Positions 1 through 7,025 are shown, counted from the first letter of the stretch. The stretch: 14,705 nt of DNA from Betaproteobacteria bacterium (GCA_025356695.1 JANXSE010000435.1:1-14705); one strand, 5' to 3'. Notes: generated by a model not told the origin, from the sequence alone. Numbers and translations are program-made.

Positions 1-75
1 CTAATTAGCCATTGTTTTTTATCTTCGCTTTGAAGGGGAAAGTGAAAAGCGCTCACTATCCTCGCACAGCAGAAT
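1..75. other. Gene-free left edge
   Basis: This stretch lies downstream of the minus-strand Bug gene that stops at 76. It contains a short inverted repeat, AGTGA at 41-45 and TCACT at 53-57, but no T-run follows it on the minus strand, so it is not a convincing terminator. No coding frame is visible. Confidence 0.5.
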
Positions 76-1056
76 TTATTTTCCCGCCGCGTCAATTTTC
101 TTCGCCAGCTCATTCATAAACGCCGATTCCTTCGCCACAAACTTTGCGAAGTCGGCAGGCTTGGAGCCGATGCCTTCGATGCCTTGCTGGTCGAACTTCT
201 GCAGCACATCCGGATCAGCCAGTGCTTTCAATGTCGCCGCTTGTATGCGATCCATCAGCGCGGGTGACGCGCCCGGCGGCAGCCAGAGGCCGAACCAGTT
301 GATCAGGTTGTAGCCTTTGAAGCCGGCTTCCTGCATCGTCGGCACATCGGGCATGCCTTTCCAGCGTTTGGCACCGGTGAGTGCGAGCACGCGCAGGCGG
401 TTGCTTTGCAAGAGCGGCAGCGCGATCTGCGTGCCGACGAAGATCATGTCCATGCGTCCGGCGATAGTGTCGGTCATCGCTTCGGGCACGCCTTTGTATC
501 GCACGCCGACGATGTCGACGCCGGCCATCGATTTCATCACCTCGGCGGGAATGTGGCTGGCGGTGCCGATGCCTGCGGAGGCGTAGTTCATTTTTCCGGG
601 CTTCGATTTTGCGAGCGCGATCAGTTCCTGCACGGTTTTGGCCGGCGAATTCACCGGCACGGATAGCGCCTGGCCGAAATTCTGCGCCGCCAGCGTTACA
701 TGCGAAAAATCTTTTACCGGATCGAAGGGCACGTTCTTGCTGAACGGCGGCGTGTTGGTGTGCGAGGCGGTGGTGAATAGCCAGGTGTAGCCGTCCGGCG
801 CCGCTTTGACGACCGTTGCGCTGCCGACCACGCCGCCGGCGCCGACGCGGTTGTCGATCACCAGTTGCTGGCCGAGCGCCGCAGTGTATTGCTGCTGGAG
901 CATGCGCATGATGAGGTCGGGCGGCCCGCCGGCGGGCGAGGGCACGATCACGCGGATCGGCTTGTTCGGGTAATCCTTCGGTAGCGGTTGGGCTGAGAGG
1001 CCTGTTGCGGTAGTTGTTAGTGCGATGGTTATTGCGAGTGTGGCGAGTTTGTACAT
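76..1056 (-). CDS. Bug/TctC family tripartite tricarboxylate transporter substrate-binding protein
   Basis: A 326-residue periplasmic solute receptor. Residues 1-22 form a Sec signal peptide (short basic start, hydrophobic core, cleavage after GLSA). The mature part opens with YPNKPIRVIVPSPAGGPPD, the usual first strand and loop of Bug proteins. Further family marks are VIDNRVGAGGVVGS (about 66-79), PDGYTWL (about 88), NYASAGIGTASHIPAE (about 155) and the C-terminal VPTMQEAGF region. Length is normal. Such proteins bind small carboxylates or related anions for TctAB-type permeases, but no tctA or tctB lies nearby, so this is an orphan receptor, as is common in Burkholderiales. The ligand cannot be told from sequence. 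The ATG at 1056 lacks a clear Shine-Dalgarno but fits the signal peptide. Confidence 0.93.
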   Translation of the reverse strand: MYKLATLAITIALTTTATGLSAQPLPKDYPNKPIRVIVPSPAGGPPDLIMRMLQQQYTAALGQQLVIDNRVGAGGVVGSATVVKAAPDGYTWLFTTASHTNTPPFSKNVPFDPVKDFSHVTLAAQNFGQALSVPVNSPAKTVQELIALAKSKPGKMNYASAGIGTASHIPAEVMKSMAGVDIVGVRYKGVPEAMTDTIAGRMDMIFVGTQIALPLLQSNRLRVLALTGAKRWKGMPDVPTMQEAGFKGYNLINWFGLWLPPGASPALMDRIQAATLKALADPDVLQKFDQQGIEGIGSKPADFAKFVAKESAFMNELAKKIDAAGK

Positions 1057-1225
1057 GATGGAATTTCTGCGAAGGGATGGTTAACGTAATACTGCGCTTT
1101 ATCGGGAGAGGGCTCAAGCGGGCGCTTCTTCACCTCTATCCTTGCCCTCTTGAGGGGGAAGGTGGGGATGGGGGGTACGCCGTCAGATACAACTGATGCA
1201 GTGCGCCGGTCATGTGGCCTCATAA
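1057..1225. other. Intergenic spacer with dispersed repeat
   Basis: No supportable gene. It separates two minus-strand genes and should contain the promoter of the Bug gene. A G-rich dispersed repeat lies at 1152-1175, and the sequence before it (CACCTCTATCCTTGCCCTC) is roughly its inverted partner. Confidence 0.4.
1152..1175 (+). repeat. Dispersed G-rich intergenic repeat, copy 1
   Basis: Begins GAGGGGGAAGGTGGGGATGG. It matches 12217-12240 at 22 of 24 positions. A third, interrupted copy is suspected at 12412-12422. All lie between genes. Confidence 0.6.
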
Positions 1226-1669
1226 CTAACGTGTCTGCGCGCCAGACGGCGATGGTTGTGTTTCCGCCGGGTAATATCTGCGAAACGAGTTGCAGTACAA
1301 ACGGTGCCCCTGCCACGATTGCTCGCTAACCTGGCCGTTTTTAAAAATCATCGTGCGTTCGCAACGCGCGTAAGAGTTGCCGCGCGTGCCGGTCGATACG
1401 CCGGTGCCGACACCGACGCCGCGGTTGCTGCCGAATACGCCGATCGTTGATGGAAACCAGCTCGGGCTGGTATAGACATAGGTGTCGGTCATCCAGGTAT
1501 GCGAGTCGCGGTTGTCGGCGAGCACGCTGCTGCGCGTGGGTGCGCCCCACTGCGCCACCACCGTTTCGTAACGCGCGCCGTACCACGAATCAGGCCCGCC
1601 GTTTTGCTCGGGCGCCTGTTCGGTGGCGCAGCCGGCGAGTAACACCACAATAAGAATCAGCAATCGCAC
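1226..1669 (-). CDS. Small membrane-anchored lipoprotein, function unknown
   Basis: A 147-residue protein if read from the GTG at 1669, or 159 from the ATG at 1705. I prefer GTG: the protein then begins VRLLILIVVLLAGC, a short lipoprotein signal with lipobox LAGC at the Cys, and GGGG lies seven bases upstream. The longer form adds twelve polar residues that would spoil the signal. The mature part has GARYETVVAQWGAPT, a glycine-rich stretch (GSNRGVGVGTGVSTGTRG), a RCERTMIF segment and two later Cys or Trp-rich strands. The pattern of G-x-V-x-x-x-W-G-x-P-T, then F-x-x-G-x-V, then W-x-G-x-x-C recalls small proteobacterial lipoproteins of the SmpA/BamE-like sort, but that is only a loose resemblance. 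It probably sits in the outer or inner membrane facing the periplasm. No specific role can be assigned. Confidence 0.75.
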   Translation of the reverse strand: MRLLILIVVLLAGCATEQAPEQNGGPDSWYGARYETVVAQWGAPTRSSVLADNRDSHTWMTDTYVYTSPSWFPSTIGVFGSNRGVGVGTGVSTGTRGNSYARCERTMIFKNGQVSEQSWQGHRLYCNSFRRYYPAETQPSPSGAQTR

Positions 1670-1906
1670 TTGTTTACCCCGGGTCGTTGTCTGGCAGGAA
1701 TGCATAGATCATCGGAGTCTGAATTTGCGGCGCGGTTCCCGCGCCCGGCAATATGTTTACTCCTTTTTGCGTTTTTGCGCGGCAAATAGCCGAAAGCGCC
1801 CAACGTCGCGATGAGAAACGGGAGAACCGCGCAAGGATTAGAATCAAGACGCGGCTGTTGTGCTTTAACCGGCGATTTGAGGCGGCGTGATAGCGGGAGC
1901 GGAACC

Positions 1907-2398
1907 ATGGCTGACGATTCTGAATGGCAGAAACTGGTGCGCGCCTTGCGCGAATTGCATGGCACGCTGCTGGAGCGCGCGCGCAGCGACTATGAGCGCG
2001 CGCATGAAGTAACGCTTGGCGCGGGCGAACTGCTGAAATTGCTGACGACCGATGCGGCTTTCGCGTGGCTGCGCAGCCTGTCTGAATTGATGGTTGATCT
2101 TGACGTGATTCGCGACAGCGAACCGGCGCATCAGGCAGAACTTGCCACCGCGATACGCGCGGCGGTTGAACACGTGCTCGCCGCGCCGAAGGCGAGCGAT
2201 ACCGCTACTTCGTTTGCGCAGTACTACTGGCCCTATGTTCACTCGGATCCGCACGTCGCGATGGCGCATGCCGGCGTCAAGCAGGCGCTGGTCGCGTGGC
2301 CGCTGTCGCCTGAGGCCGATGCCGCTGCGCTGTTGCACGGGCGTCATCGAATTGCCGAGCGGGCGCGCCATCTGTCCGACCGCAATCTTTCTGCCTGA
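1907..2398 (+). CDS. Conserved hypothetical cytosolic protein
   Basis: A 163-residue protein. An in-frame ATG exists at 1811, but the ATG at 1907 is the better start: GGGAG lies at 1895-1899, and the 32 residues before it are Arg-rich and read like untranslated sequence. The protein begins MADDSEWQKLVRALRELHG and appears wholly alpha-helical, with Leu/Ala-rich amphipathic helices and no signal peptide or membrane segment. A YYWPYVHSDP stretch near the middle is the only distinctive motif. I do not recognise a characterised family. It is transcribed towards the Crp/Fnr-type regulator, with a repeat-filled gap between them. Confidence 0.72.
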   Translation: MADDSEWQKLVRALRELHGTLLERARSDYERAHEVTLGAGELLKLLTTDAAFAWLRSLSELMVDLDVIRDSEPAHQAELATAIRAAVEHVLAAPKASDTATSFAQYYWPYVHSDPHVAMAHAGVKQALVAWPLSPEADAAALLHGRHRIAERARHLSDRNLSA

Positions 2399-2420
2399 GC
2401 GCCATTTTGTAGTCTGGTCG

Positions 2421-2442
2421 GGTGGGCAATCTGTTGCTCGCC
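2421..2442. repeat. Imperfect hairpin after the 1907-2398 gene
   Basis: GGTGGGCAA at 2421-2429 pairs with TTGCTCGCC at 2434-2442 (7 of 9 pairs, loop TCTG). It begins 23 bases after the stop codon and may help stop transcription, though no T-run follows. Confidence 0.35.
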
Positions 2443-2466
2443 GACTGCGAGAAATTATCCACCGAC

Positions 2467-2556
2467 GATGGGTTTCGGCCTGCGGCCTCTACCCATCATG
2501 CAGGTCATCGCATATGCATAGGATCGTAGGATGGGTAGAGCGAAGCGAAACCCATC
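2467..2556. repeat. Paired REP-like hairpin repeat, copy 1
   Basis: Two short palindromes share the arms GATGGGT and ACCCATC. The left unit (2467-2497) also has an inner GGCC/GGCC stem. The right unit (2530-2556) is the same repeat type in reverse orientation, with GCGAAGCG in its centre. The pair lies between convergent genes ending at 2398 and 2589, and a second pair lies at 4744-4823. The layout resembles REP doublets. No REP-associated transposase is in the window. Confidence 0.75.
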
Positions 2557-2588
2557 AACTTCAGGCTTTCTTTGCCCGGCGCGCCGGA

Positions 2589-3299
2589 TTACTTGCGGTA
2601 ACTGCGGCGATAAATCTCTTTGACCGCGGCGTAGCACTCGCAGGCGCTGGCTTCGAGCGCGGCCGGATTGAGCAGTTGAATGTTGCCGCGGGTGTAGGTG
2701 ATGAGCCGGCGTTTTTGCAAACTCATTGCTGCGGCGGTAACGCCGACGCGCCGCACACCGAGCATCACCGAGAGAAATTCCTGGGTCAGATAAAAGTTAT
2801 GTGAATGCAGGCGGTCGCGGGTTGCCAGCAGCCAGCGCGCAAGGCGCGCTTCAACCCGGTGAAAGCGATTGCAGGCGGCAGTTTGCGCGGCCTGGCTCAT
2901 CAGCGCGTGCGTAAAACGATACAACTCGCGAAACCACATGCTGTTTTTCGCAAACTGCGATTGCAGACGCGAGGGTGCGATGCGCATTGCCGTGCCGCCG
3001 CCCTGGACCATGGCGCGCAGGTGCGAAACGTTGATGCCCAGCGTTGCCGAGCCGCCGACCACGCCTTCATTGCCGACCATCGCAACCTCGGCCGCTTTGC
3101 GTTCGTCAACCACACTCAGCAGCGAGATCACGCCGCTGCAGGGGAAATAGACATGGGTTATCTGGCTGCCGGGTTCGAGCAATACCTCGCCGAGTGTCAG
3201 TGTCACCGGTTCAAGGTGATGGGCGAGGCGCTGGTAATCAAGCCGGGGCAACGCCGCAAGCAATCGATTCTCGACGGGCGATGATGCTGCGCGTGGCAT
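2589..3299 (-). CDS. Crp/Fnr-family transcriptional regulator
   Basis: A 236-residue regulator. Residues about 12-130 form a cyclic-nucleotide-binding-type beta barrel: LEPVTLTLGEVLLEPGSQITHVYF is the typical first half, followed by the CSGVISLLSV strand and a NEGVVGGSATLG turn. A long dimerisation helix follows (about 125-160), then a C-terminal winged helix with TQEFLSVMLGVRRVGVTAAA as the recognition region (about 172-191). There is no N-terminal Cys cluster as in Fnr, so it is unlikely to bind an iron-sulfur centre. The cNMP-contact residues are not clearly conserved, so the ligand is unknown. AAGGA lies seven bases upstream of the ATG at 3299. It may regulate itself or the divergent Bug gene across the 400-bp gap. 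Confidence 0.88.
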   Translation of the reverse strand: MPRAASSPVENRLLAALPRLDYQRLAHHLEPVTLTLGEVLLEPGSQITHVYFPCSGVISLLSVVDERKAAEVAMVGNEGVVGGSATLGINVSHLRAMVQGGGTAMRIAPSRLQSQFAKNSMWFRELYRFTHALMSQAAQTAACNRFHRVEARLARWLLATRDRLHSHNFYLTQEFLSVMLGVRRVGVTAAAMSLQKRRLITYTRGNIQLLNPAALEASACECYAAVKEIYRRSYRK

Positions 3300-3367
3300 G
3301 AGTCCTTGTCTGGCTGTTGTAACCCCTTCCCACCGCCCCGTTCGGGCTTTGATGCTGAAGTGGAAAC

Positions 3368-3373
3368 ATTATA
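3368..3373 (-). promoter_or_regulatory. Possible -10 box for the Crp/Fnr-type regulator
   Basis: On the minus strand this reads TATAAT, a perfect -10 hexamer, about 70 bases upstream of the ATG at 3299. No good -35 hexamer lies 16-18 bases upstream, so an activator may be needed or the match may be chance. Confidence 0.35.
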
Positions 3374-3412
3374 AAGACAACAGATAAAACAAGTGCTTAT
3401 GTGCGGTAGCGG

Positions 3413-3433
3413 ACAGATCGGGACGTTATCTGT
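3413..3433. promoter_or_regulatory. Possible operator: inverted repeat ACAGAT-N9-ATCTGT
   Basis: A perfect 6-bp dyad with a 9-bp spacer, upstream of the minus-strand regulator gene. A further ACAGAT half site lies at 3380-3385. It is a candidate protein-binding site; the arms are not the classical Crp or Fnr half sites. Confidence 0.35.
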
Positions 3434-3699
3434 GCGCCGTGATACATAGCCGCTACGCGCCGGCGCGCAAGGCCCGGTTAATTTTGCCCGCGCGGCGAGG
3501 CGAGCCTGCCGTTCGGCGCCATTGCGCCACGCGGCGCTTCGAATGGCGCACCCGGCGCCGTGGTCACCGGTGCACCCGGTGAAAATTCGCAGGGCGATGA
3601 CGGCGCATTTACAACCGGCGGCGCTACGGGCGGGGTGACGATCAGGCCGCGCAGTGCGGCACTTGATGCCGGCGGTCGCGCACGTTATCGTTCACTGCC
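3434..3699. other. GC-rich gap without a supportable gene
   Basis: Some 270 bases lie between the Crp-type regulator's promoter region and the Bug gene at 3700. Both strands have frames open for about 70 codons: a Gly/Ala-rich one on plus from about 3487, and a Pro/Ala-rich one on minus ending in TAA near 3480. Neither has a good start, a ribosome site or recognisable domains. The sequence contains near-repeats of GCACCCGG (3548-3555 and 3572-3579). It could be a decayed gene end or simply a leader region for the Bug gene. Confidence 0.4.
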
Positions 3700-4725
3700 A
3701 TGGATCGCTACGCCGCTACCCCGCTGCAAAAGCCTCCCGCGCATCGCCGCCGGCGGTGGTTGGCGTGCTGTGCTGTGCTGGGCTTGTGTGTAGCGGCGCC
3801 CTGCCTTGCCGAACAACACGACTCGACGCCGGACTATCCGGTCAAAACCATCCGCATGATCGTTGCTTCGTCGCCGGGTACGGCGAGCGATATTTTTGCG
3901 CGCTCGCTCGGCGAAGAACTGAGTGCGTTTTACGGCAAACGCGTGATCGTCGAAAACCGTCCGGGTGCGGGCGGCCTGATAGGCAACACGCAGGTGTCGA
4001 AAGCGGTGGCCGACGGACACACGCTCGGCATGGTGGACGTGACGCGCATCATCACTGAGCTCATGCGCGATCCGCCGCCGTATCGCGCGCTTGCCGACAT
4101 CACCGGTGTGACACACGTCGCCTCGATTACCAATGTGCTGGCGGTGACGCCGGCTATCGTTTCGCGCAATGCCGGTGAATTTGTCGCCTATGCACGCACC
4201 AGCGAATTGAACTACGCCTCACTCGGCATCGGTTCGGCCTCGCATCTCGCCGGTGAAATTTTTACGCGCGCGCTGAAGATTAACGCGATGCACATCCCCT
4301 ACCGGCAGATTTCCGATTCGTTTATCGAGATTGCGCTGGGGCGCGTGCATTTTGCGATTTACACCCTGCCGGCGGTGCTGGGGCCGGTGCGCGAAGGGCG
4401 TCTGCGCGCGCTGGCGGTGATGACGCCGCAGCGCAGCCCGACGCTGCCGAACGTGCCGTCGATTGTTGAAGCCGGCCTGCCCGAAGCGCAGGTCGATACC
4501 TGGTCGGGGATTGTCGTGCCGCGCGGTACGCCGCGCCGCGTGGTTGAGCAATTGCACGGCGACATCGTGCGCGGCCTGCGCAAGACGGGTTTGCGCGAAC
4601 TGTTTGCGCGGCAGGGTGCAGAGTCCGCACCCGAAGGCACGCCCGATGGTTTCACCCGCATGATGCAGGGCGAATATCTGCGTTATCAGGCGATGATCCG
4701 CGACGGTGGAATCAAACCTGAGTAG
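3700..4725 (+). CDS. Bug/TctC family tripartite tricarboxylate transporter substrate-binding protein
   Basis: A 341-residue periplasmic receptor. The N-terminus has an RRRRW basic patch and a hydrophobic core, LACCAVLGLCVAAPCLA, with likely cleavage after residue 37. Mature sequence shows the family order: YPVKTIRMIVASSPGTASD, VIVENRPGAGGLIGN, DGHTLGM, NYASLGIGSASHLAGE, IPYRQ, and LPNVPSIVEAGLPE near the C-terminus. Length is a little above normal because of the long signal region. It differs clearly from the Bug protein at 76-1056, so the two are distant paralogues rather than a recent duplication. No permease genes are near. No clear Shine-Dalgarno precedes the ATG at 3700. Its last codons, GAG TAG, lie in the outer arm of the palindromic element that follows. 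Confidence 0.92.
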   Translation: MDRYAATPLQKPPAHRRRRWLACCAVLGLCVAAPCLAEQHDSTPDYPVKTIRMIVASSPGTASDIFARSLGEELSAFYGKRVIVENRPGAGGLIGNTQVSKAVADGHTLGMVDVTRIITELMRDPPPYRALADITGVTHVASITNVLAVTPAIVSRNAGEFVAYARTSELNYASLGIGSASHLAGEIFTRALKINAMHIPYRQISDSFIEIALGRVHFAIYTLPAVLGPVREGRLRALAVMTPQRSPTLPNVPSIVEAGLPEAQVDTWSGIVVPRGTPRRVVEQLHGDIVRGLRKTGLRELFARQGAESAPEGTPDGFTRMMQGEYLRYQAMIRDGGIKPE

Positions 4726-4848
4726 CAGGATTCAGTTTTGCAGGATGGTTAGAGCGTAGCGAAACCCATCATCCAGCGTTGTTAGAAAGCGATGGGTTTC
4801 GGCCCTTTGGGCCTCTACCCATCCTGCGATCCTGCGATTCTGCTACTC
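4720..4848. repeat. 129-bp palindromic element joining two convergent genes
   Basis: Outer arms are a perfect 9-bp inverted repeat, GAGTAGCAG at 4720-4728 and CTGCTACTC at 4840-4848. Inside are two hairpin units sharing ACCCATC arms: 4744-4770, which matches 2530-2556 at 25 of 27 positions, and 4791-4823, which has a GGCCC/GGGCC inner stem. Next to them are tandem ATCCTGCG units (4821-4828, 4829-4836, with a degraded third). The stop codons of both flanking genes (TAG at 4723-4725 plus; TAG at 4845-4843 minus) lie inside the arms. The fold could act as a bidirectional transcription stop. Confidence 0.75.
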
Positions 4849-5418
4849 ACGTTCCCCGAAATTCAATTCCACCGTATGACTGCCCGGCCCCAGCGCTGAA
4901 TAGTGCACCTGCGCGTCGGTCAAACACTGATAAGAAGCCTGCTCGCCGGTGGCGCGTTGATAAGCGCTGCGGCGGCATTTGAGATCGACACGCCGCACGC
5001 TGCCCGGCGCGTCGCTAAAACCAAACAACGAATAACCGGCATTCGGCGGTTCGCGCCGCGAGGCGACGCTGACCACATTAATGGAGACGCCAGCGACCTT
5101 CCAGCCGCATTTGCCGTCGACCTGCTTGTTGAGCGGAATGTTGATGCGGTAACTGTCGCCCTTGCGCAGCGGCGGCATGAACTCGGTCAGCGTGCGCGGG
5201 GTGGTGACGCCGGCCATGCGGTTGTGCGTAACGCAGTTGTCGCTTTTTGCTGTGGTGGCGTAGGCGACGGAAAAGCCCAGGCTGTGATCGGGATTCTTTT
5301 TGCCGTGCAAGGTCAAACAGCGTTCGCCGCATTCCGCTGGCGTTTGCGCTTGACAGGCCGGGATTGCTGACAGCATCAGCGCGCACGAGAGGCAGTACAA
5401 GCGGTATTTCATTTGCAT
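4843..5418 (-). CDS. Secreted cysteine-rich protein of unknown function
   Basis: A 191-residue protein. A second start at 5412 would give MKYRLYCLSC and is equally plausible. The N-terminus is a signal peptide (hydrophobic core to about residue 21, with an AQA cleavage motif near residue 25). The mature part has six Cys residues, in ECGERC, DNC, GKC, LKC and YQC, which suggests disulfide bonds in the periplasm or outside the cell. The rest is beta-rich, with strands such as SYRINIPLN, WKVAGVSINVVSV, GSHTVELNFGE, and could be a small sandwich fold. I do not recognise the family. It is divergent from the RIO kinase gene, sharing a 154-bp regulatory gap, and its stop codon lies inside the palindromic element. 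Confidence 0.75.
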   Translation of the reverse strand: MQMKYRLYCLSCALMLSAIPACQAQTPAECGERCLTLHGKKNPDHSLGFSVAYATTAKSDNCVTHNRMAGVTTPRTLTEFMPPLRKGDSYRINIPLNKQVDGKCGWKVAGVSINVVSVASRREPPNAGYSLFGFSDAPGSVRRVDLKCRRSAYQRATGEQASYQCLTDAQVHYSALGPGSHTVELNFGERE

Positions 5419-5495
5419 ATTTTTCCGCCGTTTCGTTGAGCAGGCGCCGGGCCGCCATGGTTGTGCCCGTCATCATACCCGTCACCGACATTAAA

Positions 5496-5517
5496 TTGCG
5501 CGTGCAAACAAGCGCAA
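5496..5517. promoter_or_regulatory. Inverted repeat TTGCGC-N10-GCGCAA in divergent promoter region
   Basis: A perfect 6-bp dyad between the divergent secreted-protein and RIO kinase genes, 20 bases left of a stronger palindrome. It may be an operator; no matching regulator is known to me. Confidence 0.3.
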
Positions 5518-5537
5518 AGCCCCATAATGGCGGTCGT

Positions 5538-5557
5538 GGAACAGTTTGTACTGTTCC
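5538..5557. promoter_or_regulatory. Perfect 20-bp palindrome upstream of the RIO kinase
   Basis: GGAACAGT at 5538-5545 and ACTGTTCC at 5550-5557 form a perfect 8-bp inverted repeat around TTGT. It ends 15 bases before the ATG at 5573. It could be a DNA operator for a dimeric repressor or an RNA hairpin in the leader of the kinase mRNA. The kinase start has no visible Shine-Dalgarno, which makes a role in translation possible. Confidence 0.5.
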
Positions 5558-5572
5558 GTACATACGGCGCCC

Positions 5573-6418
5573 ATGAAAATTCCCGCACGTTTGCAGCCGC
5601 TGGTCGAAGACGGCCTGGTTGACGAAGTTATCCGCCAGTTGATGAGCGGCAAAGAGGCGATGGTGTTTATCGTCCGCTGCGGCGGCGAGATCCGTTGCGC
5701 CAAGGTCTATAAAGAAGCCAACAAGCGCGCCTTCCGCCAGGCGGTGGATTACACCGAGAACCGCAAAACCAAAAACAGCCGCAAAGCGCGCGCGATGGAA
5801 AAGCGCACCAAATACGGCCGCAAGGCGCAGGAAGAGGCGTGGCAGAGCGCCGAGGTCGATGCGCTGTATCGACTCGCCGGCGCCGGCGTGCGTGTGCCCA
5901 AGCCGTACAATTTTCACGAAGGCGTGTTGCTGATGGAGCTGGTGACCGACGCCGATGGCGAGCCGGCGGCGCGCCTCGACGACATCAAGTTCGCGCATGA
6001 AGAAGCGCTGGCTTATCACGCTGCGTTGATGACGCAGGTGGTGCGCATGTTGTGCGCCGGCGTGATTCACGGCGACTTGTCCGAATTCAATGTGCTGGTT
6101 GGCGCCGAAGGGCCGGTGATTATCGATCTGCCGCAGGCGGTTGATGCGGCGGGCAACAACCACGCCAAAAGCATGCTGGAGCGCGACGTCGGCAATCTGA
6201 CCAATTATTTCGGCCAGTACGCGCCCGAACTGCTGGCGACCGAATACGCGAAGGAAATCTGGTCGCTGTATGAGGCCGGCAAGTTGACGCCCGACAGCGT
6301 GCTCAGCGGACATTTCGCGCAGGAATTAAAAGCCGTCGACCTCAACAGCGTGGTGCGCGAAATCGACGACGCGCGCGCCGAAGAAGCGGCACGCAAACTG
6401 CGCATGGCCGAAGGTTAG
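5573..6418 (+). CDS. Bacterial RIO-type serine protein kinase
   Basis: A 281-residue atypical protein kinase. From the ATG at 5573, residues 25-29 (SGKEA) form the RIO nucleotide loop. K44 in CAKVY is the ATP-binding lysine. A basic insertion at about 64-90 (NRKTKNSRKAR onward) is the usual RIO flexible loop. The hinge region is LLMELV (119-124). The catalytic loop HGDLSEFNVLV carries D168 and N173, and the metal-binding Asp is D185 in IIDLPQAVD. All key residues are present, so it should be active. The substrate is unknown; in archaea and eukaryotes RIO proteins act in small-subunit ribosome maturation, and bacterial forms are less studied. The upstream in-frame ATG at 5546 falls inside the palindrome and adds nine unconvincing residues. 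The gene converges on the GST remnant only 11 bases away. Confidence 0.93.
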   Translation: MKIPARLQPLVEDGLVDEVIRQLMSGKEAMVFIVRCGGEIRCAKVYKEANKRAFRQAVDYTENRKTKNSRKARAMEKRTKYGRKAQEEAWQSAEVDALYRLAGAGVRVPKPYNFHEGVLLMELVTDADGEPAARLDDIKFAHEEALAYHAALMTQVVRMLCAGVIHGDLSEFNVLVGAEGPVIIDLPQAVDAAGNNHAKSMLERDVGNLTNYFGQYAPELLATEYAKEIWSLYEAGKLTPDSVLSGHFAQELKAVDLNSVVREIDDARAEEAARKLRMAEG

Positions 6419-6429
6419 GTCGCGTACTG

Positions 6430-7025
6430 TTACTCCGGTTCGGTCAGTTGCATCGAGCGCCTGTCGTTGATGCGGTCGAACCAGCCGGCCGTTTGCGGCG
6501 CACCCTTGCGCCAGTTGAGATCGCTCAGGCGGAATCCGACGTAGGCAAGGCCGACGGCAAGCGCCAGGTCACCGAGGTCCGGTTGTGCTTTCGTTTGCAG
6601 CAGAGCAGGGTCTTTTTCGAGCGTAGCGATGATGCGGCTGGTCGCAGCAAGCCAGCGCTCGGCCAGCACGCCGGGTGTACCGTAGCGTTTCTCGATGGTG
6701 AAACCGAAAGCGACATCGATTAACCCGCGGCCGAGGCCGTATTCATCAGTGCCGGCAGGCGTTGCGGCATGGCGGTTGGCAGCAGCGCTGCGCCCTCGCC
6801 GATATCGTCGAGATAGCCGCAGATGCAATTGCTGTCGATGATGGCCTGACCGTCGTCGGTTACCAGCGCCGGTACTTTCGCTGCCGGATTGACCGCCAGC
6901 AATTCCGCCGGCGAGGCCCACGGATCGGTCAACACCAGTTGCACGCGTTCGGCGAGGTGCTTTTCATGGATGACCACCATGACCAGCCGTGCGTAAGGCG
7001 AAGTCTTGTTCAGATAAAGCTGCAT
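6430..7025 (-). pseudogene. Glutathione S-transferase, broken by a one-base frameshift
   Basis: The first part (7025 to 6720) encodes the thioredoxin-like GST domain: MQLYLNKTSPYARLV with the S9-P10-Y11 motif, then NPAAKVPAL with the cis-proline, and DSNCICGYLDD as the glutathione-binding turn. It stops at TAA just after ASAAG. The helical C-terminal domain goes on in another frame as GLIDVAFGFTIEKRYG and on to the stop at 6430. One extra base in the GGG run (plus CCC at 6724-6726) would restore a normal protein of about 198 residues. This may be a real mutation, a slippage-prone site or a sequencing error. AAGGA lies near the start. It follows the MFS gene by 24 bases on the same strand, so the two were probably cotranscribed. 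Confidence 0.85.

Noticed and set aside
31..45. TTTGAAGGGGAAAGT as another copy of the dispersed G-rich repeat
   Set aside because: The match is too short and lacks the GGGGATGG part.
215..1117. A 300-codon minus-strand frame across the first Bug gene
   Set aside because: It is a shadow frame, very rich in Arg and His, over a clear Bug coding sequence.
1811..1906. A longer start for the 1907-2398 gene
   Set aside because: No ribosome site, and the extra residues are Arg/Gly-rich, unlike the rest of the protein.
2421..2556. A possible CRISPR-like array of short palindromes
   Set aside because: There are only a few unequal units of two types in opposite orientations, with no regular spacers.
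3560..3793. A 77-codon plus-strand frame overlapping the second Bug gene start
   Set aside because: GTG start without ribosome site, low-complexity content, and it overlaps the signal peptide of the Bug gene in another frame.
5078..6313. A 411-codon minus-strand frame across the RIO kinase and secreted protein genes
   Set aside because: It covers two well-supported genes in other frames, and its composition (Arg, His, Gln rich) is that of a GC-rich shadow.
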